NCBI GenBank assembly: GCA_020629965.1
Contig: JAHDCG010000006.1
Location: forward strand, 1 to 64,000
Source: Saprospiraceae bacterium
Lineage (GTDB): Bacteria; Bacteroidota; Bacteroidia; Chitinophagales; Saprospiraceae
Length of the DNA stretch: 64,000 nucleotides
Direction: 5' to 3'
Part shown: positions 25,454 through 35,028 of the stretch, in pieces
Layout of the letters: each line of letters starts with the position of its first letter
How positions within the stretch are numbered: the first letter of the stretch is position 1
The notes under the pieces: model-generated
What the model saw: the letters and a program-made list of their open reading frames with translations, nothing else
What the model was told of the DNA's origin: nothing
Databases searched by the model: none
Program-made: the position numbers and the translations under genes

Positions 25454-27964
25454 CTAAAACCTCAACTTCACCCCCAACAAAAAGTTAGCCGGCGCCTGCG
25501 GGTACAAGCCCGTCAGATTGAACTGATTTTCATTGTCCGTATCCGTTTCTTTTTGCCCGTAGGGGTCGCCCTCGATCGGGTCGAAAGACGCGACGCGAAA
25601 GCGGTAAATCCAACCGGCTGCGCTGTAACGCGTGCTTGTAAAGTTGCGCACCAAGAAATTTATCGTCACTTCTTTGATGTACTTTTTCGGGCGCAAAGTA
25701 TAGCGCAAACCCGTGTCCGCCGTCCAATAAGAAGGCAAAGCCGCGTCTTCGTTCGAGCTGTTATCCAAGAATTGTTTTCCGACAAATTTATTGGCGAGTG
25801 AGAAAGTCAAGTCTTGTCCTTCCGCGTTCGGCAGCAAGTGCACGAGCATTTCCGCGCCGCTGACAATCGACGGTGACAAAGCCAAATCCGTGTCTTCGCG
25901 CAGCACGGCATCCTGTGCACCGGTGTCCCAGTTGTCGATGTATTCCGTGAAAGAGGCGATGCGATTCTGACTCAGAGTCAGGTTTCCGTTAAACTCCAAA
26001 TAGTCCGATAGTTTCGCGCCGCCGACCACCTCTACACCCGCGCGGTACGCCTCGGGTACGTTGGTGCGCACGTAAGAGCCGACGTCGGTGAGCTGCCCCG
26101 TCGGTACGAGCGCGTTTTCGTAATCCATGTAGTAAAAGTTCACGTTGAGCGCAGCATTTTTCCATGCTTTGCGGACACCGATTTCGGTATCGTACAGCGT
26201 TTCGTGCTGCGGTATGTCGGTGATGCCGTCTCCGTCCGTGTCGCCTGCGTCGGTGAAATCGCTGCGGTTCGGCTCGCGGTTGGCGACTGCGAAAGAGGCG
26301 TAGGCGGACAGATTTTTCGCAAAATTGTAATTCAAACCGACTTTCGGATTGACGAAGTTATAGGTGTGCTGTTGTGTAATGTCCAGCAAAGTATTGTCGA
26401 TGCCGTCGATGCGGTAGTCGAGGGCGCGGTATTGCACATCCAAAAAGGCATTCAGCGCGGGCGTGACGGCAAAGTTTGTTTTGGAGTAAATATTAAAATC
26501 CGTTTTTTCGCCCGTGTTGTCGTAGTAGCGATTGCCCTGCTCGGTGTCGCCGGTGTAACGCGCCCAAATGACCTCGCCGTAGTGGTCGCCGATGTAGCGA
26601 TTCCAAGCCCCGCCGAGGGTGGTGCTGATTTTTTGGTTGTCGCTGCGGTAAGTGACGTTGTAAGTCGCGCCGTAAAAATGATTATCCAACCAACGGCGTT
26701 GAATGAGGTCGGGAGAAAAATTCGTGACGGTATCGACCAAAGGCGGAAATTCCAAACCGAAATCCGGATAATTCGCGCCGCCTTCATACAACTCAAAAAA
26801 GCCGAAGCCTCGGGTATAATGCAGCGCGGCATTGGCGTCGAGGTTGCGCGAGAGTTGACGACCGTAGAGCAGTTGATAGTGCTTTTGCGTGTAATCATCG
26901 ACCTCGTTGTCGTGCGGCTCACCGGGTTTGGCGGTGCCGGCGGAGTTGAAGCGGCGCAAATCGGGGTCGTCGCCGTATTGCAGCGGCACACCGTTCCAAG
27001 CCTGATAAGTGACTTCGTGACCCGCAAAATGATTGAGCCGCAGCACGTCTTTTTCGCCGTGATAAGCGGCGGTCAGAAAGTAAGAATTGAGATCGACCGA
27101 AGCGCGGTCGATGTAGCCGTCGGAAGTCAAAGAAGAGGCTCTGCCCTCGAAGGAAAATTTGTCGTTAAGCATACCGGAACCGAACTGCACGTTACCTTTC
27201 AGCGTCCCGAAAGAGCCGACCGAACCGTTGACTTCCGTGAAGGCGACGGGGTCCGGATTGGCGGTTCCGATGTTGATGGTCGCACCGAAAGCACCCGCTC
27301 CGTTGGTCGAAGTACCGACACCGCGCTGCACCTGCACACTGCTCGTCGAAGAACTCAAATCGGGCATATTCACCCAAAAAACGCCCTGCGACTCGCTGTC
27401 ATTGACGGGAATGCCGTTAATGGTGACGTTGATGCCCGTCGGCTCGACCCCGCGAATGCGAATGCCCGTGTAGCCGATGCCCGTGCCCGCATCCGAAGTG
27501 ACAACGGCGGAGGGCGTGTAGCGCAGCAGATAGGGCATGTCCTGACCGAGGTTGCGCTCTTCGAGTTTTTCCTCATCGACGTCGGTGAAGGCGAAAGGTG
27601 CATTTTCACCGGCGCGGGTTGCGGAGACGATGACCTCCTCGGCGGCGTAGCTTTTTTCGGCTAAATTGACGGAGACTTGCTGGCGTTTTTCACCGACGGG
27701 AAAAACTGCCGCTTTGCGCATGGTCTCGTAGCCTAAGTAACTGAAAATCAGCTCGTAACTCGCACCGGCGGTCAGATTTTGCAAACTGTATTTGCCTTGT
27801 AAGTCCGTAACCGTGCCCGTCGTCGTGCCGGCGATGAGGACGGAGGCACCGACCAAAGGTTCGTCATTTTCGGACGTAACGGTGCCGTAGATTTGCGCTG
27901 TTTGTGCCGTCAAAAAGACGGGTAACAACAGCGCGAAAATTGCTGTAAATAATTTAAAATTCAT
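25454..27964 (-). CDS. TonB-dependent outer-membrane receptor under a TPP riboswitch; probable thiamine (precursor) uptake
   Basis: 836 residues. Signal peptide ending FLTAQ; carboxypeptidase-like regulatory domain at 22-105 (YGTVTSENDEPLVGASVLIAG); plug domain at about 110-235 (IRIRGVEPTGINVTINGIPV, QVQRGVGTSTNGAGAFGATI); then a 22-strand-type barrel ending in the aromatic LLGVKLRF. It should import a ligand across the outer membrane with TonB-ExbBD energy. The upstream TPP riboswitch (28078-28219) ties it to thiamine, its phosphates or a pyrimidine/thiazole precursor, as proposed for Bacteroidota thiamine receptors. Only the receptor is in this locus; the inner-membrane transporter must be elsewhere. 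Confidence 0.92.
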   Translation of the reverse strand: MNFKLFTAIFALLLPVFLTAQTAQIYGTVTSENDEPLVGASVLIAGTTTGTVTDLQGKYSLQNLTAGASYELIFSYLGYETMRKAAVFPVGEKRQQVSVNLAEKSYAAEEVIVSATRAGENAPFAFTDVDEEKLEERNLGQDMPYLLRYTPSAVVTSDAGTGIGYTGIRIRGVEPTGINVTINGIPVNDSESQGVFWVNMPDLSSSTSSVQVQRGVGTSTNGAGAFGATINIGTANPDPVAFTEVNGSVGSFGTLKGNVQFGSGMLNDKFSFEGRASSLTSDGYIDRASVDLNSYFLTAAYHGEKDVLRLNHFAGHEVTYQAWNGVPLQYGDDPDLRRFNSAGTAKPGEPHDNEVDDYTQKHYQLLYGRQLSRNLDANAALHYTRGFGFFELYEGGANYPDFGLEFPPLVDTVTNFSPDLIQRRWLDNHFYGATYNVTYRSDNQKISTTLGGAWNRYIGDHYGEVIWARYTGDTEQGNRYYDNTGEKTDFNIYSKTNFAVTPALNAFLDVQYRALDYRIDGIDNTLLDITQQHTYNFVNPKVGLNYNFAKNLSAYASFAVANREPNRSDFTDAGDTDGDGITDIPQHETLYDTEIGVRKAWKNAALNVNFYYMDYENALVPTGQLTDVGSYVRTNVPEAYRAGVEVVGGAKLSDYLEFNGNLTLSQNRIASFTEYIDNWDTGAQDAVLREDTDLALSPSIVSGAEMLVHLLPNAEGQDLTFSLANKFVGKQFLDNSSNEDAALPSYWTADTGLRYTLRPKKYIKEVTINFLVRNFTSTRYSAAGWIYRFRVASFDPIEGDPYGQKETDTDNENQFNLTGLYPQAPANFLLGVKLRF

Positions 27965-28077
27965 TGAAATGTAAGTAAACTCTGTTGAATAATGCCGAAA
28001 GTCAGGGGTTGACTCCGGTTTTATCCAAACCTTCGCGGGGAAGCGATTCCGCTCGGAGAGAAGCGGAAAGAAGCATC

Positions 28078-28219
28078 CTCATTTCCCTTCCCGGGATTAT
28101 CCGGGCAGGTTCGAAGGGTATTATCTCAGGACTTATTTTGAGATTTTAGATGTTAGACGTTAGATTTTAGACTGCTGTCTTTACCTGATTTCTCGTAAAA
28201 AAAGTCCACCCCTAATGAG
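28078..28219 (-). promoter_or_regulatory. TPP riboswitch (THI element) with enlarged P3 arm
   Basis: Minus strand, in order: P1 strand CTCATT (28219-28214); GGGGTGG; P3 base GGACTT; about 67 nt of insert; AAGTCC; the invariant CTGAGA; ATACCC; TTCGAACCTG; CCCGGATAATCCCGGG (P4/P5 core); AAGGGAA; and closing P1 strand AATGAG (28083-28078). All the universally conserved blocks of the aptamer are present. A hairpin TTCCGCT/AGCGGAA follows at about 28043-28066 and may be the expression platform. The P3 insert contains TTAGAYG heptamers (28141-28172). Confidence 0.92.
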
Positions 28220-28225
28220 CAGGGG

Positions 28226-28233
28226 CAAAGGTA
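28226..28233 (-). promoter_or_regulatory. Promoter -7 element (TACCTTTG) ahead of the TPP riboswitch
   Basis: TACCTTTG on the minus strand lies just upstream of the first aptamer stem, so the transcript would begin at about 28219, right at P1. A TTG lies upstream but at a shorter spacing (15 nt) than usual. Confidence 0.7.
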
Positions 28234-28302
28234 GGGAAAATCGGAAGGCAATTGATTTTTTACGCTGATTATTATGATTCTTTAAGATTTACGCTGAACG
28301 GC

Positions 28303-31248
28303 TTATACTCTTACTAACTTAAAAATCACCCGCTCCCCTCCTTCCCCCGTCACCTCCAGAAAATAAACACCGCGCGCTAAATCGCCTACCGAAAAATTCA
28401 GAAAATGACTGCCGATTGCAAGTTCTTCGTGCAGCAGATTTTTGAGCAGGATGCCGCGCCCGTCGTACACATTCAGCGTGACCGCCGTCGGTAAAGTCAG
28501 CGCAAAACGCACATCGAGCAGGTCTTGTACGGGGTTGGGAAAGACGTTGAGGTCGAGAAAAAATTCGCCGGCGTAGGCTGCCGGGGCGGGAATATTCGTC
28601 GCGCCGGGACTGCCGAAAGGGTGTACGGATTTCCAATTTTTTTGCCGGTCCGTGTCCAAGTCGGGGCGCAGTAATTCCAGAGTGCCGCCGTTGCCGTTCG
28701 CGGTCTGCGGCTGCGGCGGGGCGGAGGTGTAGGTCATATTTCCTCTGCTTTCGCCGCGTTCGTTGTACAGCGTGACGGTGCCTTTATCTTCGGGCAGATT
28801 GAAATTGAAATCGGCATTCAGCGGCTCGATTTCGGGATAAACGGCGCGAAATTTTTCGCCGTCTTTCGAAATTATCAGATAGCCTTTACCGGGGATGAGC
28901 GTACCGGCGGGCAGCACCAAACTGTCCGGACTCGCCGCCTCGCGCAACACCCAACCCGAAATATCGACTTCGTGGTCGAGGTCATTATACAGTTCTATCC
29001 AGTCTTCGGTGTTCCGGTTTTCGGCGGAGTGATAGTTGACTTCGTTGATATTCACACCTTTGTCGGGGCTGACAAAATTTCTGAAAACGGGGATGAGCGT
29101 AAAGTCTTTTTTCAGGTCAAAAACCAAAGTCGGATCGGTACTCAATGTGTCGCCTTCCCAGTGCAGAAAAACGGCGTTCGGCTCGGCTTGTGCGGTCACA
29201 ACAATCGGTACGGTTTCAAAATAATCACCGCTCCAGCTTTCTTCCTGTATGTCCAATCGATTGTTAATCAACACTTTACCGTGTGCAAAATCGGGGCTTT
29301 GCAAATCTAAAGTATGATAAGCGGGCAATGCCAACTCGTCGAGCATGTAGCCTTTTATCCACTCGGGGCGTTCGGTTGCGAAGAGGGTCAAACGGTCGTG
29401 ATGCTCTGCAAATTCCGCAAAATCTCCGTCCCAACGCTCATAATGCGCGGGCAGTTCCGCGATAACACTCGCCTTCGTTTCGGCGATGCGGGCGAGTACA
29501 TTTTCGGGCAGAAAACGGGAATTTAACTCGTCCGCAAAACGATTTACAAAAATGTTGCGAAACTCGGTGCTCTCCAGCAGTTTTCGGAAAAGAAAAGTGG
29601 ACCATGCGGGATTTGACCAGGAGGTCGGTTCGGTTACCAAAGCAAATTCGAGCGTATTGTGGCCGTGCGCATTCGGAAACCAGCCGGCAAAACCAAAATC
29701 AGTATCGTATAATATCCACCGCCATTTTCGCCCCGGCGCGCGCCAAAATTTGATATTATTGCCGGGCCAGTCCATGTTGGCCGCGTAGATTTGTGCCGTT
29801 TGATACATCGCATAATTTTCAATATCTATTTGTTCTTCAATGTATTCATAAACCTCGGGGTCGGCGGCGGTGCCGTTTTCCAGTATTTCCAACATCTCAA
29901 AATAGGCGGTATTATCACCGTCCACCACGGTACCGTCAAATACCAAAAGGTCGATTTCTTCCGGCTCGACGTCGTAACGCGAGGCTAAAAAATGCTTACT
30001 GACTTTTTCACGCATATTATACATACCCCAATATTCGCCGTTGAGATAAGTCGCCGCCGAGCGGTGCGCCTGTATTTCGATGCCCGCGCCCTCCAGCAAT
30101 CCGGTGTACATAATGTCGCGAATATTGGAAGCCAAAAAATCGTTGCCCGAGTTGCGCAGCACTATCGACTGAAATTCATCAAAATCGCGAGTCTCGAAAA
30201 ACGGGTAGTTTATCTCCTCCGTGCCGTATTGTTTACGCGCAAAGAACGCCAAAGAACGCTGAGGATTCGAGCGACTGTAACCGCCGAAAATCTTTACGCC
30301 GGCGTCAAATTCCGTGTGATCCGTGCCGTCCGGTTCGTAAAAAGAAAAATGCGCGGGACGCTCCCAATCCTGATGAAAATTGGCACCGCTGTACGGCGGG
30401 TCGGATGCATAGGTGTAGCCGAAAGCATAAATTCCCGTATTTTCGTCGAAAAAATTATCGGGTTCGGTGATAATCGAAACTACGGGCAAAGTGTGCGACA
30501 CATCGACCAAAAAAGCGCGTGACCGAGTGCGCGAAGGCAGATAATTTTCGAGAAAAACCCGCGCACGCAGCACCGTTTTTTCATTGAGTTGTAAACCTGC
30601 GGCGGGAAAAACCGCCGAGTTTTCGTCGGGCAAAAGCGCGTCGGTCGTGTAGCGAATGATACCGCCCGGCACTCCGGTCGTGAGTTGCAACACCAACGGT
30701 GCGCAGACACCGCCGGGGTGCGAAAAGCTGATATCGTCGGGTAAAATGCCCGCAAAACCCTGCGCGGGATTGGCATTTCCGGGCGTCGTTTCGGACAAGA
30801 CAGCCGGTTCGTTTCCGCCCGCCGGCAGACCGTAGGCATAGTACTGCAAACCGCCGGGCAGAGTCAACGTGTGCGCCTCCGTGCCGTCGGGTCGGTAGAG
30901 GTGCAACGTTTCGCCGTTGTCCGAAATTTTAAAATCGGTGTGCAAATTAAAAGTATTCTCCGTGCGATTTTTGTCGGAAGCCCACACGCGCAAATAACTG
31001 CCGGGGAAAAGATTTTTGTCGGGAAAAATCCACGGTTCGCTGCCCTCGGGGTCGTCGGTTATCGACCAACCGGCGAGGTTGACGACGGCATCGCCGGGAT
31101 TGTGAATTTCAAACCAATCGGGGCTGTCGCCGTCTTGGTCGAGACGGTCGTGATTGGCGGAGACCGCCTCGTTAATCAGCAAATTTTGCGCTTGATTATT
31201 CAGGGAAAAAAGAAAAAACGGGAATAAAAGTATAATTCGGGTAAGCAT
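28303..31248 (-). CDS. CotH-kinase-like surface protein with lamin-tail domains and T9SS sorting domain (copy A)
   Basis: 981 residues. Signal peptide (ends NNQA). First lamin-tail domain at about 22-130 (NEAVSANHDRLDQDGDSPDWFEIHNPG); chitobiase-like beta domain at about 175-245 (GGIIRYTTDALLPDENS); CotH kinase-like domain at about 255-640 with the spaced motifs LRNSGNDF, YLNGEYWGMYNMREKVSKHF and PGRKWRWILYDTDFGF; a second lamin-tail domain at about 745-850 (NEVNYHSAENRNTEDWIELYND). The C-terminal T9SS domain (NVFPNPVQDLLDVRF) ends the protein. CotH proteins of spores phosphorylate coat proteins; whether this extracellular type is active is not known. Tandem paralogue of the next gene, also 981 residues. 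Confidence 0.88.
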   Translation of the reverse strand: MLTRIILLFPFFLFSLNNQAQNLLINEAVSANHDRLDQDGDSPDWFEIHNPGDAVVNLAGWSITDDPEGSEPWIFPDKNLFPGSYLRVWASDKNRTENTFNLHTDFKISDNGETLHLYRPDGTEAHTLTLPGGLQYYAYGLPAGGNEPAVLSETTPGNANPAQGFAGILPDDISFSHPGGVCAPLVLQLTTGVPGGIIRYTTDALLPDENSAVFPAAGLQLNEKTVLRARVFLENYLPSRTRSRAFLVDVSHTLPVVSIITEPDNFFDENTGIYAFGYTYASDPPYSGANFHQDWERPAHFSFYEPDGTDHTEFDAGVKIFGGYSRSNPQRSLAFFARKQYGTEEINYPFFETRDFDEFQSIVLRNSGNDFLASNIRDIMYTGLLEGAGIEIQAHRSAATYLNGEYWGMYNMREKVSKHFLASRYDVEPEEIDLLVFDGTVVDGDNTAYFEMLEILENGTAADPEVYEYIEEQIDIENYAMYQTAQIYAANMDWPGNNIKFWRAPGRKWRWILYDTDFGFAGWFPNAHGHNTLEFALVTEPTSWSNPAWSTFLFRKLLESTEFRNIFVNRFADELNSRFLPENVLARIAETKASVIAELPAHYERWDGDFAEFAEHHDRLTLFATERPEWIKGYMLDELALPAYHTLDLQSPDFAHGKVLINNRLDIQEESWSGDYFETVPIVVTAQAEPNAVFLHWEGDTLSTDPTLVFDLKKDFTLIPVFRNFVSPDKGVNINEVNYHSAENRNTEDWIELYNDLDHEVDISGWVLREAASPDSLVLPAGTLIPGKGYLIISKDGEKFRAVYPEIEPLNADFNFNLPEDKGTVTLYNERGESRGNMTYTSAPPQPQTANGNGGTLELLRPDLDTDRQKNWKSVHPFGSPGATNIPAPAAYAGEFFLDLNVFPNPVQDLLDVRFALTLPTAVTLNVYDGRGILLKNLLHEELAIGSHFLNFSVGDLARGVYFLEVTGEGGERVIFKLVRV

Positions 31249-31271
31249 AATTTCAGTCGGAATTATTTTGA

Positions 31272-31365
31272 TGTTGTTTAGGCGTTTAGGCGTTTAGGCG
31301 TTTAGGCGTTTAAAATGCCCGGTTTTTCTTAAACGCTTAAACCTCCTAAACGCTTAAACCGCAAA
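31272..31365. repeat. GTTTAGGC octamer array with inverted arm
   Basis: Five uninterrupted GTTTAGGC units, a short centre (AATGCCCGGTTTTTC), then the complementary units TAAACGCTTAAACC and CTAAACGCTTAAACC. It fills the gap between the two CotH genes and may fold into a long hairpin on the transcript. Confidence 0.85.
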
Positions 31366-31369
31366 GAAT

Positions 31370-34315
31370 CTACATTTTCACAATTTTAAAAATCTTTCGC
31401 TCCTCGCCTTCCGCCGTCAGTTCCAAAAAATGAAAGCCCGTCGGCACATCATCGGTGTGGAAAATCAAAAAGTTGTCGCCGACGGCAAGGGTCTCGCGCA
31501 GCAATTCTTTGACCAAAGTACCGCGACTGTCATACATACGCAAAGCGACAGCGGCGGGCAAAGTCATTTTAAAACGCACATCCAGTACCTCGCCAACCGG
31601 ATTCGGAAAAATATTGACCTCCGTAAAAACATCGCCGTAGTAAGCCGGCGGCGCGGGGATATTCGTCGCGCCCGGACTGCCGAACGGGTGTACGGATTCC
31701 CAGTTTTTCTGCATCTGCGCGTCCAAATCGGGGCGCAGCAACTCTAAAGTGCCGCCCTGACCGCGGGCCGCCTGTGACCACGGCGGAGAGGCGGCGTAAC
31801 TTGCCGTTGCTTTTTCTTCACCGGTGTGATTTGACAATGAAAATGTACACTTTTCGTCCGGCAGACTCAAAGCGGGTTCGGTTTGCACAACTCTGACTCC
31901 GGAATAAACGGTACTAAACCGGGTCGCATTTTGCGCCAAAACCAAGTAGCCTTTATCCGCAATTATCGTTCTTTCCGGCACCGTAAATTCTCCTTCACCT
32001 TCCGTTTCGCGCAGCGTCCAACCCGAAATATCGGCAGCAAAATCGTTATCGTTGTAAAGTTCTATCCAATCGCCCGCATCACGATTTGCGGCGGATTGAT
32101 AGTTGATTTCGTTGATAATAATACCGTCGGCAGGCTGCTCGAAAACTCTGAAAACAGGGATAAGTTTGGTATCGCTTTTCAAATCAAAAATCAGCGTTTC
32201 CTCGCTGCTTGTAATGTCTCCTTCCCAACCCAAAAATATCGCTCCCGGCTCGGCAATCGCCGTTACCGTTATCGGTACGGTCTCAAAATAATCGCCGCGC
32301 CAATTTTCCTCTTGAATATCCAAACGATTGTTAATCAGCACTTTGCCGCGCTCATAATCGACATTTTCAAGGTGCAATTCGTGGTGCGCCGGCAGCTCGA
32401 AAACTTCTTCGATGTGCTGCTTCAGCCAAAACGGACGCCGCTCGGCAAAGAGGTTCATTTTATCCGTTTGCCAATCGAACATCCAGATTCCTTCGCCCCA
32501 ACGGTCGTAGTGCGCGGGCACTTCGTCGGCGATAATTTCCTGCGTTTTTTCAATTTGCGCCAGAACATTTTCGGGCAAAAACCGCGAGTTCATTTCATCC
32601 GCAAAGCGATTGATGAAGGCATCACGGAAATCCGGATTTTCGACCGTTTTACGCAGCAGAAAAGTGGACCAAGGCGGGTTAGGCCAATTCGGACCGTCGG
32701 GTTCGAGCGCAAAAGCAAGCGTGTTATTGCCGTGGTCTGCGTTGCCGAAATTAGAAAAACCGAAATCCGTATCGTACAAAATCCATCGCCATTTGCGACC
32801 CGGGGCTTTCCAAAATTTAATATTATTGCCGGGCCAGTCGTCGTTATCGGCGTAGATTTGTGCAACCTGATACATCATAAAATTGTCGAGGTCGATGCGC
32901 TCCGCAACGTAGTCATAAACAAGCGGATTTGCCAAAGAATTATTTTCCATAAACTCCAAAAGCTCGTAGTATTCCGTATTGTCACCGTCCACGACCTCAC
33001 CGCCGAAATCCAAAATCGTCACCTCGTCGGCATCGACGTCAAAACGCGAAGCCAAGAAATGCCTGCTGACTTTTTCGCGCAAGTGATACATGCCCCAATA
33101 CTCGCCGTTGAGGTAAGCCGCCACCGAGCGGTGCGCCTGTATTTCCAAGTCCGCCCCCTCCAGCAAGCCGGTGAACATAATGTCACGGAAGTTGCTGCGC
33201 AGCCAATCGTTACCGGAATTGCGCAGCACCAAAGACTGAAAATCGGAGAACTCGCGGGTGTCAAAAAACGGATAATTAAACCCCTCCGTGCCGTAGCGAT
33301 TGCGGGCGAAAAGCGATAAGGAACGTTGGTCGTTTGCCCGCGACCAACCACCGAAAATTTTAGTGCCGCAGTCAAATTCTACCTTCCCGTTGCCGTCGTT
33401 TTCGTAGAAAGAAAAATGCAGCGGACGCTCCCAATCTTCCCAAAAATTGGCACCGAAATTCGGTTGATTTTCGCTGTAATCGTTTCCGAGCACGTAAATT
33501 CCGGTCTCGTCATCGAAAAAATTATCGGGTTCGGTGATGAGCGAAACGACGGGTAAACTGTGTGACTCGTTGACGAGAAAAAAGCGGGATTGCGTTTTGG
33601 AAGGCAAATAACCGTCCCGAAAAACGCGGGCGCGAATGACTTTTTTGGCGGTAATCGCCAAGCCGCCGGACGGGAAAATGTCAGAGTTTGCGTCGGGTAA
33701 AGTCGCGTCGGTGGTGTAGCGAATGTGGCTGTTCGGCACTTCGGTCGTCAGTTTCAGGGACAAAGGATTGCTGCTGCCGCCGGGGTGCGAAAACTCGATA
33801 TCGGCGGGCACGACACCGATAAAACCCTGCGCGGGATTGGCGGCACCGGGCGTCGTTTCGGGCAAGACCGCACCTTGATTTGTACCCGCCGGCAAGCCGA
33901 AGGCGTAGTATTCCAAAGCGGCGGGCACGACTAAAGTGTGCGCAACATTGCCGTCGGGGCGACGTAAATACAGCGTCTCGCCGCCGCCGGAGATTTTAAA
34001 ATCGGTGTGCAAATGACCGGCGTTATTCGTGCGGTTTTTGTCCGATGCCCATACGCGCAGATAGCCGCCGGCGGCGAGGTTCATATTCGGAAAAATCCAC
34101 GGTTCGGCGTTTTCGGGGTCGTCGGTGAGAGACCAATTTGCGAGGTTGACGGGTGCGTCTCCGGGGTTGTAAATTTCCAACCAATCGGGGCTGTCGCCGT
34201 CTTCGTCCGACAGGTCGAAGTTAGCCGACACCGCTTCGTTGATACGCAGGGTTTGGGCTTGGCTCTTCGAGCAAAAAGCAACGCAGAAAGAGAGTAATAA
34301 AATTCGATACAGCAT
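31370..34315 (-). CDS. CotH-kinase-like surface protein with lamin-tail domains and T9SS sorting domain (copy B)
   Basis: 981 residues with the same order as copy A: signal peptide (ends KSQAQ), lamin-tail (NEAVSANFDLSDEDGDSPDW), chitobiase-like beta domain, CotH domain (LRNSGNDW, YLNGEYWGMYHLREKVSRHF, PGRKWRWILYDTDFGF), second lamin-tail (NEINYQSAANRDAGDWIELYND) and T9SS domain (NIFPNPVGEVLDVRF). Identity with copy A is high throughout, highest in the CotH core. The equal length shows an old duplication without net indels. First gene of the pair; only 121 bp of repeat DNA separates them. Possible roles are surface modification or binding; unproven. Confidence 0.88.
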   Translation of the reverse strand: MLYRILLLSFCVAFCSKSQAQTLRINEAVSANFDLSDEDGDSPDWLEIYNPGDAPVNLANWSLTDDPENAEPWIFPNMNLAAGGYLRVWASDKNRTNNAGHLHTDFKISGGGETLYLRRPDGNVAHTLVVPAALEYYAFGLPAGTNQGAVLPETTPGAANPAQGFIGVVPADIEFSHPGGSSNPLSLKLTTEVPNSHIRYTTDATLPDANSDIFPSGGLAITAKKVIRARVFRDGYLPSKTQSRFFLVNESHSLPVVSLITEPDNFFDDETGIYVLGNDYSENQPNFGANFWEDWERPLHFSFYENDGNGKVEFDCGTKIFGGWSRANDQRSLSLFARNRYGTEGFNYPFFDTREFSDFQSLVLRNSGNDWLRSNFRDIMFTGLLEGADLEIQAHRSVAAYLNGEYWGMYHLREKVSRHFLASRFDVDADEVTILDFGGEVVDGDNTEYYELLEFMENNSLANPLVYDYVAERIDLDNFMMYQVAQIYADNDDWPGNNIKFWKAPGRKWRWILYDTDFGFSNFGNADHGNNTLAFALEPDGPNWPNPPWSTFLLRKTVENPDFRDAFINRFADEMNSRFLPENVLAQIEKTQEIIADEVPAHYDRWGEGIWMFDWQTDKMNLFAERRPFWLKQHIEEVFELPAHHELHLENVDYERGKVLINNRLDIQEENWRGDYFETVPITVTAIAEPGAIFLGWEGDITSSEETLIFDLKSDTKLIPVFRVFEQPADGIIINEINYQSAANRDAGDWIELYNDNDFAADISGWTLRETEGEGEFTVPERTIIADKGYLVLAQNATRFSTVYSGVRVVQTEPALSLPDEKCTFSLSNHTGEEKATASYAASPPWSQAARGQGGTLELLRPDLDAQMQKNWESVHPFGSPGATNIPAPPAYYGDVFTEVNIFPNPVGEVLDVRFKMTLPAAVALRMYDSRGTLVKELLRETLAVGDNFLIFHTDDVPTGFHFLELTAEGEERKIFKIVKM

Positions 34316-34434
34316 AATTCAAGCAAAAGTTTGGAAGCAAACTATGGATTTTTATTGAAAAGAACGGAAAATAAATGCGCATTTATCGGCAGACTTACGA
34401 TTATTACGATATTGCGACAAATTATAAAACTCAA

Positions 34435-35028
34435 ATGATTGAAGTAAAAATAGCCTGCCACGGCGACAGTTTGACGGAGGGCTACGGCATTCCGCACCGC
34501 CTGCGCTGGAGCGATTTATTAGCCGAAAATTCGGAAACGGAATTTATCAATACCGGTATTTCGGGCGACACGACGGCGGGGATGTTGGCGCGTTTTTATC
34601 CGATGGTGTTGGCACAAAACCCGACGCACGTCATCATCACGGGCGGCACGAATGATGTATCGCTGCACCTCCCGCAGCGCGACATTATCGCCAACCTGCT
34701 GACGATGGTGCGACAGGCGCGGCACTTCGATATTATCCCGATTTTGGGTATTCCGCCGCCGTTTATTTTTGCCTTCGATGCGGTCGAGAAAAGCGAACTG
34801 TTTTTAGAACCGCAGTTGTTTTTTAAAGAACTGAAAGTTTTACAGAAAAACGTCGCTCAAATCGCCGCCGAAAAGGACGTGGACATCATCGACTTCTCCA
34901 ACGGCATGGTCGCCGAACTGTTTTTGGAAGACGGTCTGCACCCCAACGAAATCGGACACCAAATGATGGCAATGAATGCTTTGGTGACGCTGAAGGAGGT
35001 GATACCGCAGGTGTTTGGAGGAATGTGA
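34435..35028 (+). CDS. SGNH/GDSL esterase or lysophospholipase
   Basis: 197 residues from ATG 34435, which starts MIEVKIACHGDSLTEG; an upstream ATG would add 20 residues without conservation. Block I is GDSLTEGYG (catalytic Ser), a Gly oxyanion residue follows in NTGISGDT, block III is GGTNDV (Asn), and the Asp-His pair is DGLHPNEIG near the end. All four SGNH residues are thus present. It lacks a signal peptide, so it is probably cytoplasmic, unlike TesA. It acts on short esters or thioesters by family; the true substrate is unknown. Confidence 0.88.
   Translation: MIEVKIACHGDSLTEGYGIPHRLRWSDLLAENSETEFINTGISGDTTAGMLARFYPMVLAQNPTHVIITGGTNDVSLHLPQRDIIANLLTMVRQARHFDIIPILGIPPPFIFAFDAVEKSELFLEPQLFFKELKVLQKNVAQIAAEKDVDIIDFSNGMVAELFLEDGLHPNEIGHQMMAMNALVTLKEVIPQVFGGM

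Noticed and set aside
26204-27664. A 486-residue open frame antisense to the TonB receptor
   Set aside because: The receptor on the other strand has a signal peptide, plug and barrel with full domain sense. The antisense frame has no start context and an abnormal composition, a by-product of codon bias.
31883-33319. A 478-residue open frame antisense to CotH copy B
   Set aside because: It lies wholly opposite the lamin-tail/CotH gene, is rich in Arg, Val and Phe and has no domain sense.
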